A DNA stretch of 11,688 nt from Candidatus Cloacimonadota bacterium (GTDB lineage Bacteria; Cloacimonadota; Cloacimonadia; JGIOTU-2), in assembly GCA_011043895.1 (NCBI GenBank), contig DRBZ01000037.1:1-11688 (forward strand), in the 5' to 3' direction. The notes under the pieces are model-generated. The model saw only the letters and a list, made by a program, of their open reading frames with translations. It was not told the origin of the DNA and ran no database searches. Of the stretch, positions 8,091-11,688 are shown in pieces. The stretch's first letter is position 1; each line of letters starts with the position of its first letter. The position numbers and the translations under genes were made by a program.

Positions 8091-8837
8091 ATGGACAAGA
8101 ATCAAATACGCACATTAGAACAAATTTCCATGAATGCATGGCCTTCGCTGCAAACCATGCTTTACGATAGCTGGATTTTACGTTTTGCACAGGGTGTAAC
8201 TCGACGTTCAAACTCGGTGAATCCGTTATATGGTTCGAGAATTGATATTAAACAGAAGATATCCTTCTGTGAGCAACTCTATAACAAGAAAAACTTATCG
8301 CCTATATTTAAAATTACCCCAGCAATATTTCCACATGATCTTGATGATATTCTCTCTGACAAAGGTTACATAAAACAAGCAGAAACATCCGTACAAACCT
8401 GCGATCTGAAAAAAACAGTTTTTGAAACAAAGCCTGACATTATTATTCAAGAGAAGCTTGAAGAAGAGTGGGTAGGATCCTTTGTTGAGTTGAATGAATT
8501 TGACACAGAAAAAACCAAGTTCTATTTTAAAATTTTTAATAATATTGTACCGGAAGCAGTGTACGCCAGTTATCGTATCAGCAATCAAATCGTGGGATGC
8601 GGACTTGGTGTGAAGCAGAATGATCATATTGGACTTTTTGACATAGTCGTTGATAAAGAACATCGCGGAGTAGGATTGGGTTATTATATAGTGACTGCAC
8701 TTATGCATTGGGGAAAATCAAAAGGAGCTATCACTTCATACCTGCAGGTAATGCTCGATAACCCGATTGCACTTCATCTCTATAAAAAACTTGGTTTTAA
8801 GGAGCAATATCAATATTGGTATAGAATAAAAACTTAG
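8091..8837 (+). CDS. GNAT-family N-acetyltransferase
   Basis: This is a cytoplasmic 248-residue enzyme expected to transfer acetyl from acetyl-CoA to an amine; the substrate is unknown. The C-terminal third is the GNAT core. Motif A is VDKEHRGVGLGYYIV (187-201), with the pyrophosphate-binding R-G-V-G-L-G loop, and motif B is YLQVMLDNPIALHLYKKLGF (217-236). The N-terminal half (MNAWPSLQTMLYDSWILRF at 14-32, then RRSNSVNPLYGS at 38-49) is characteristic of a GNAT subfamily of about 250 residues with an extra N-terminal lobe. I chose the ATG at 8091, preceded by AGGA (8082-8085) five bases upstream. A longer frame back to 8058 would overlap the tRNA and has no binding site. It is either co-transcribed with the tRNA or driven by a promoter I cannot see. 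Confidence 0.85.
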   Translation: MDKNQIRTLEQISMNAWPSLQTMLYDSWILRFAQGVTRRSNSVNPLYGSRIDIKQKISFCEQLYNKKNLSPIFKITPAIFPHDLDDILSDKGYIKQAETSVQTCDLKKTVFETKPDIIIQEKLEEEWVGSFVELNEFDTEKTKFYFKIFNNIVPEAVYASYRISNQIVGCGLGVKQNDHIGLFDIVVDKEHRGVGLGYYIVTALMHWGKSKGAITSYLQVMLDNPIALHLYKKLGFKEQYQYWYRIKT

Positions 8838-8903
8838 TCGTTCGTATCTTTATGTGTAAGATGTCACCACATGTTTGTGAACATCCATGTTAAATGCAAA
8901 CAC

Positions 8904-8924
8904 AAAGGAGGATGATTAAATCAT
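8904..8924 (+). other. Orphan Shine-Dalgarno-like site fused to a 13-base palindrome
   Basis: AAAGGAGG (8904-8911) is a near-perfect anti-16S match directly followed by the palindrome ATGATT-A-AATCAT (8912-8924). The ATG inside the palindrome is too close to the site (no spacer) and would encode only ten codons before a TAG. A second ATG at 8938 is equally short-lived. It could be a decayed gene start, an operator, or chance. Confidence 0.25.
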
Positions 8925-8943
8925 ATAGAATAACTTATGAATA

Positions 8944-8965
8944 GCCACGAGATAAATCTCTTGGC
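8944..8965. other. 22-base hairpin in the spacer upstream of the TraB/GumN gene
   Basis: GCCA-C-GAGAT (8944-8953) pairs with ATCTC-T-TGGC (8956-8965), giving 9 pairs with one mismatch and a 2-base AA loop (in practice probably a 4-base loop). No T-run follows on either strand, so it does not look like an intrinsic terminator for the acetyltransferase gene. A protein-binding palindrome or leader structure is possible. Confidence 0.35.
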
Positions 8966-8996
8966 AAATTAAAAAGGAATTTTAATCATATGAATA

Positions 8997-9026
8997 TTGA
9001 CACTTAAAGGACTTATCCATCATAGA
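8997..9026 (+). promoter_or_regulatory. Weak candidate promoter for the TraB/GumN gene
   Basis: A perfect TTGACA at 8997-9002 lies 52 bases before the gene. The best -10 within normal distance is CATAGA (9021-9026, spacer 18), only 3 of 6. The position suits the gene at 9055, but the -10 is poor. Confidence 0.25.
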
Positions 9027-9054
9027 TTTTATATGGAAATTATTAAGGAGTATC

Positions 9055-9954
9055 ATGAATAAAACGCTCATATTTATTCTTATTTTGGTTTTTAGCTTAT
9101 CCAGTTTTCTTTTTTCTGAAGTCAACCAAATCATTGAAGATGTCTGCATCTGGAAGGTAGAATCCGATAGCAATACCGTATATCTCATGGGTTCGATACA
9201 TTTCCTCCAGGAATCTGATTATCCTCTGCCCGATGAATTCTATACGACTTTTGAGGATGCAGAGAATGTTGTGTTTGAAATAAACTATGACAGCACACAA
9301 ACATCTGAATTCCAGCAATATACTGTTCTCAAAGCATTTTGCCCTGATGGAGAGACTTTCCAGAGTATGGTAAGCGACTCAACGTATGACATTACAAGAA
9401 AAGCTTTGCTTGAATTTGGGACACCCCTTGCTCAGCTTCAACAGTTTGAACCCTGGTTCCTTGCAATCATGATGCTCAGTCTCAAACTTCAGCAATATGG
9501 ATTCAATCCAAAATTCGGGGTAGATAAATATTTCTTCAACAAGTCGAAAGAGGAAGGAAAAGCCATCCTTTGTTTTGAAACTCCGGAATATCAAATGGAT
9601 CTGCTCGAATCTCTCGGTGGTGATGCTCAGGAGAAATTTTTACTTAAGACAATTGATGAGCTTGATGAGATGGAAACTTCTTTTATTGATCTTGTCGATG
9701 CTTGGAAGGCAGCAGATTTAGAAAAACTGGATGAATTGATCAATGCAGGTTTTTACGAATATCCAGAAATCAGGCAGTCTCTTTTACTCGACAGAAACTA
9801 TGCATGGCTCAATAAGATAATAGAATATATTGGTGATAATAAAGATTATCTTATCATTGTCGGTTCAGGACATCTGGCTGGGGACGAAGGATTGGTTGAT
9901 CTCCTTAGGGATGAGGGATATCATGTAATGCAAGTTAAAAGAAATGAAAAATAA
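9055..9954 (+). CDS. Exported TraB/GumN family protein
   Basis: This 299-residue protein has a signal peptide at about 1-21 (MNKTLIFILILVFSLSSFLF, small residue at the junction), so it acts outside the cytoplasmic membrane. The TraB/PrgY/GumN pattern is clear: YLMGSIHFL (43-51) with the conserved G-x-x-H, VVFEIN (72-77) with its Glu, FEPWFLA (131-137), GVDKYF (155-160), LCFETPEYQ (172-180), and the C-terminal VGSGHLAGDEGLVDLL (269-284). Members are proposed metalloprotease-like (Tiki-related) hydrolases using these His and Glu residues; the substrate is unknown. AAGGAG (9045-9050) precedes the ATG. Its last four codons overlap the start of the methyltransferase relic. Confidence 0.85.
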   Translation: MNKTLIFILILVFSLSSFLFSEVNQIIEDVCIWKVESDSNTVYLMGSIHFLQESDYPLPDEFYTTFEDAENVVFEINYDSTQTSEFQQYTVLKAFCPDGETFQSMVSDSTYDITRKALLEFGTPLAQLQQFEPWFLAIMMLSLKLQQYGFNPKFGVDKYFFNKSKEEGKAILCFETPEYQMDLLESLGGDAQEKFLLKTIDELDEMETSFIDLVDAWKAADLEKLDELINAGFYEYPEIRQSLLLDRNYAWLNKIIEYIGDNKDYLIIVGSGHLAGDEGLVDLLRDEGYHVMQVKRNEK

Positions 9955-10042
9955 GGGGAGTGATATTCCAGATCAGATTGAGTATTATGCAGAGCATTAC
10001 GACTAGGAGGTAGAAGCAACCGGCTGGTTTGGTGCGGTTCAC
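9944..10042 (+). pseudogene. Decayed SAM-dependent methyltransferase, N-terminal remnant
   Basis: An ATG at 9944, overlapping the last 11 bases of the TraB/GumN gene, opens a frame reading MKNKGSDIPDQIEYYAEHYD. It stops at TAG (10004-10006) and continues in the same frame as EVEATGWFGAVH. The segment Y-Y-A-E-H-Y-D, x, E-V-E-A-T-G-W-F-G strongly resembles the start of class I methyltransferases, which usually continue with a Pro and then a helix leading to the D-x-G-x-G-T-G SAM loop. Here similarity ends after GWFG. No SAM loop follows, and a repeat element begins at 10073. A single change of GAG or TAT/TAC to TAG would explain the stop. The overlap with the upstream gene suggests the intact gene was translationally coupled to it. 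This family reading comes from pattern memory, not a search. Confidence 0.55.
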
Positions 10043-10072
10043 ACTTTACTGCGAATTACTTCCCAAAAAAGG

Positions 10073-10167
10073 ATTGTCACCCTGAGCCCAGTCAAAGGAT
10101 CTCGCTAGAACGATTATCAACTATTCTGGAGATCCTTCAGTAGTTTCACTCCCTAAAGGATAACAAT
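10073..10167. repeat. 95-base imperfect inverted repeat (REP/MITE-like)
   Basis: The outer arms ATTGTCACCCT (10073-10083) and AGGATAACAAT (10157-10167) pair with two G-T wobbles. The inner arms AAGGATCTC (10095-10103) and GAGATCCTT (10129-10137) pair perfectly around a 25-base loop. TTGTCACCCTGA and the GGAGATCCTTC block recur at 112-151. It lies between convergent genes, behind the methyltransferase relic. No T-run follows the stem, so it is better read as a dispersed repeat than as a terminator, although it could block transcription from either side. Confidence 0.65.
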
Positions 10168-10216
10168 GATACTTTATATAGTATAGAGTGTGATTCCAAT
10201 CTTGCTTACTTAATTT

Positions 10217-10750
10217 CTAATCTCTCAAACATTGATTTATCAATTTTCTCACAAACTCATTCTTCTCTCGATTACTCTTCAAAATGATCACTTGTTTCTC
10301 CAAATGTTTTAGCAATCGGTTGTATGTTCGTTTATAATCCCAATGAGAAACTAGTATCCAGTAGAGGATTGAATTCTTTGAGAAAAAGGTCTGGCGGAAA
10401 CTTTCTACATTATCACTGAAGAGTTTTTTTCTGGTAACAATACGTTTGATTGACCGAGCCAATGCCTGAATAAACACCAGGGGAAAAGGGTAGTTCAGCC
10501 AGATGATCGTGTCTGCATATTTCCAGATAATATCACGCACAATGCTGAAATTCCCATCGATCACCCAGGTGCTCTGCTCAACAACCCGTGCTACTTTTTC
10601 CCGAAATTTATGCCTTTCTTCGATCTGCCAGTTCTTCTTCCAGAAAAGTGAATCAAGTTCGATATGTGGAATAGCTAAAATTCGAGATAGTGTGCATGCC
10701 AGCGTTGTTTTTCCCAAACAGCTTGTGCCTATGACTATGATACGCTTCAC
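10217..10750 (-). CDS. FlaR/adenylate-kinase-like P-loop protein
   Basis: This is a cytoplasmic NTP-binding protein of 177 residues. Walker A is GTSCLGKTT (8-16). IELDSLFWKKNW (30-41), TWVIDGNFS (61-69) and ADTIIWLNYPFP (79-90) follow in the order typical of the small kinase-like proteins annotated as topology modulation protein FlaR or AAA-type adenylate kinase. The last third is basic, with no recognisable domain. The true phosphate acceptor of this family is not established; a small-molecule kinase is likely. The start codon is GTG (10748-10750), four bases after the stop of the membrane-protein gene upstream. With only a weak GAAGTGA-like binding site overlapping that stop, translation is probably coupled. 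Confidence 0.75.
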   Translation of the reverse strand: MKRIIVIGTSCLGKTTLACTLSRILAIPHIELDSLFWKKNWQIEERHKFREKVARVVEQSTWVIDGNFSIVRDIIWKYADTIIWLNYPFPLVFIQALARSIKRIVTRKKLFSDNVESFRQTFFSKNSILYWILVSHWDYKRTYNRLLKHLEKQVIILKSNREKNEFVRKLINQCLRD

Positions 10751-10754
10751 GCGT

Positions 10755-11222
10755 TCACTTCATAAGCGCAATGATACCAAATATCGTAAGATATCCGCTA
10801 AAAATGATTGCACTGAAGACACTCATAATGAGATGCTGAATATTGGTGTCGTGATACTGGATCGCACGAATTGTATGGAGGATAGCTGCCTGTAGAAGGT
10901 AGAGTCCATAGATGAGTACGATAGAAGCTTTTGTCGTAAGTCCCCAGCTCAAAATATAAGCAACCAGTGCAACCAGTCCGATTGCAAGATTCGCAAATCC
11001 GACTTCGAACTGCCAGTCGGGTCGCTCAGTCTGCCAACCCAACCGTTTTGCATCCTGTTTGTGAAATACGACATGACTGAAAAAGCTGAGTATACCTATC
11101 ACAGCTACTGCCAGTAAAAGTATAATATCAATAGATCGTGCGACATCTGGCAGGAAAAAGAAACCCAGAAATATTGCAAGGGCAACAAGTAAGATCCTGA
11201 TAATTGCAATACCTAAAGCCAT
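10755..11222 (-). CDS. Small membrane protein, DUF6790-like
   Basis: This is a 155-residue integral membrane protein with about five hydrophobic segments (about 4-24, 31-52, 75-93, 99-118 and 130-152). The conserved-looking loop between segments 2 and 3 reads SHVVFHKQDAKRLGW, then PDWQFEVGFANLAIG (68-82). The phrase 'FEVGFANLAIG' after a tryptophan-rich stretch is what I associate with the DUF6790 family; function is unknown. There is no signal peptide beyond the first membrane segment. AGGA at 11228-11231 (within GAGAGGA) is well placed before the ATG. It sits 36 bases after the sugar transferase stop and just before the P-loop gene, so the three may share a transcript. Confidence 0.6.
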   Translation of the reverse strand: MALGIAIIRILLVALAIFLGFFFLPDVARSIDIILLLAVAVIGILSFFSHVVFHKQDAKRLGWQTERPDWQFEVGFANLAIGLVALVAYILSWGLTTKASIVLIYGLYLLQAAILHTIRAIQYHDTNIQHLIMSVFSAIIFSGYLTIFGIIALMK

Positions 11223-11258
11223 TGTTTTCCTCTCTGATGTATTAATTTTTGGTTAACT

Positions 11259-11688
11259 TTAATAGACGTTCTTCTGCTGGATGACATCAGCAATTGTCCT
11301 GAACATTATTTTTATATCGAAAAGTAATGACCAGTTCTCGATATAGTAAAGATCGTATGCCAGTTTCTCGTATGGTTCAGTAGTGAGTTCTGCTCGCCCG
11401 TTTACCTGAGCCCAGCCTGTCATACCACCTTTCATTAACAAGCGATCATTCCAATTTGGTATTTCTTTTGCAAATTTATTATGAAAATATGGACGTTCTG
11501 GTCTTGGACCTACTAAGGACATATCTCCACGCAGGACATTAAAGAATTGTGGAAGTTCATCAAGTGAAGTTTTACGAAGAAAGTTTCCTATCTTCGTAGT
11601 CCTGTCCTTCTGATCCTTTGTAGAATATGTGGGTCCGGATTCTACTTCGGCGTCAATATACATTGATCTGAATTTGAGGAACCAGAAC
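11259..11688 (-). CDS. Polyprenyl-phosphate sugar-1-phosphate transferase, C-terminal part
   Basis: The 5' end lies beyond the right edge. The frame is open to the last bases of the window, reading FWFLKFRSMYIDAE, so the ATG at 11661-11663 is internal. The visible 142 residues are the catalytic core of the bacterial sugar transferase family (WbaP/WcaJ/CpsE type). They show KFRSM with DAE, then RKTSLDELPQFFNVLRGDMS, VGPRPERPYF, KGGMTGWAQVNGR and YDLYYIENWSLLFDIKI. The enzyme moves a hexose-1-phosphate from a nucleotide sugar onto undecaprenyl phosphate, the first step of exopolysaccharide or O-antigen units, at the inner membrane. The missing N-terminal part may be only a short membrane helix or four to five helices. 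The sugar specificity cannot be read from this piece. Confidence 0.92.
   Translation of the reverse strand, partial: FWFLKFRSMYIDAEVESGPTYSTKDQKDRTTKIGNFLRKTSLDELPQFFNVLRGDMSLVGPRPERPYFHNKFAKEIPNWNDRLLMKGGMTGWAQVNGRAELTTEPYEKLAYDLYYIENWSLLFDIKIMFRTIADVIQQKNVY

Noticed and set aside
11259..11663. Sugar transferase as a complete 134-residue gene starting at 11663
   Set aside because: The frame continues upstream with the conserved F-L-K-F-R-S residues to the window edge, so that ATG is internal.

Overview
The window looks like a stretch of chromosome from an uncultured or anaerobic bacterium of the FCB/Cloacimonadota type. This is an inference from gene content: a secreted C25 (gingipain-type) protease ending in a FlgD-like/type IX secretion C-terminal domain, an ATP-cone/uridine-kinase fusion, classical TTGACA-type promoters, strong purine-rich Shine-Dalgarno sites, and AT-rich, low-density intergenic DNA with REP-like inverted repeats. 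No phage, CRISPR, intact transposase or defence cassette is visible.

Layout, left to right. Positions 1-308 are non-coding and hold a REP-like half element. A minus-strand nucleoside-kinase gene (309-1649) is divergently arranged, across a 399-base spacer, with a plus-strand pair: a HEAT/AlkD-like protein (2049-2870) followed after 13 bases by an MTA/SAH deaminase (2884-4206). A separate promoter then precedes a 1205-residue secreted C25 protease (4365-7982). Eleven bases after its stop lies a complete tRNA-Lys(CUU) gene (7994-8069), followed after 21 bases by a GNAT acetyltransferase (8091-8837). A 217-base spacer with small palindromes precedes a secreted TraB/GumN-family protein (9055-9954).

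The end of the TraB/GumN gene overlaps the start of a decayed methyltransferase gene (9944 to about 10042), which has an in-frame TAG and then loses homology. Directly behind the relic lies a 95-base inverted-repeat element (10073-10167) of the same family as the one at 112-151. From there to the right edge everything is on the minus strand: a FlaR/adenylate-kinase-like P-loop protein (10217-10750), a small DUF6790-like membrane protein (10755-11222), and the C-terminal part of a polyprenyl-phosphate sugar-1-phosphate transferase (11259 to the edge). The sugar transferase suggests that an exopolysaccharide or O-antigen locus begins outside the window.

The genes are mostly metabolic or envelope-related and do not form one pathway. 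The kinase (pyrimidine salvage) and the deaminase (purine/methionine salvage) are both nucleoside-handling enzymes but sit in separate transcription units. The most unusual items are the ATP-cone fused to a uridine-kinase fold, the fresh-looking methyltransferase relic abutting a repeat element, and the tRNA squeezed between two protein genes with a possible promoter inside the protease coding region.
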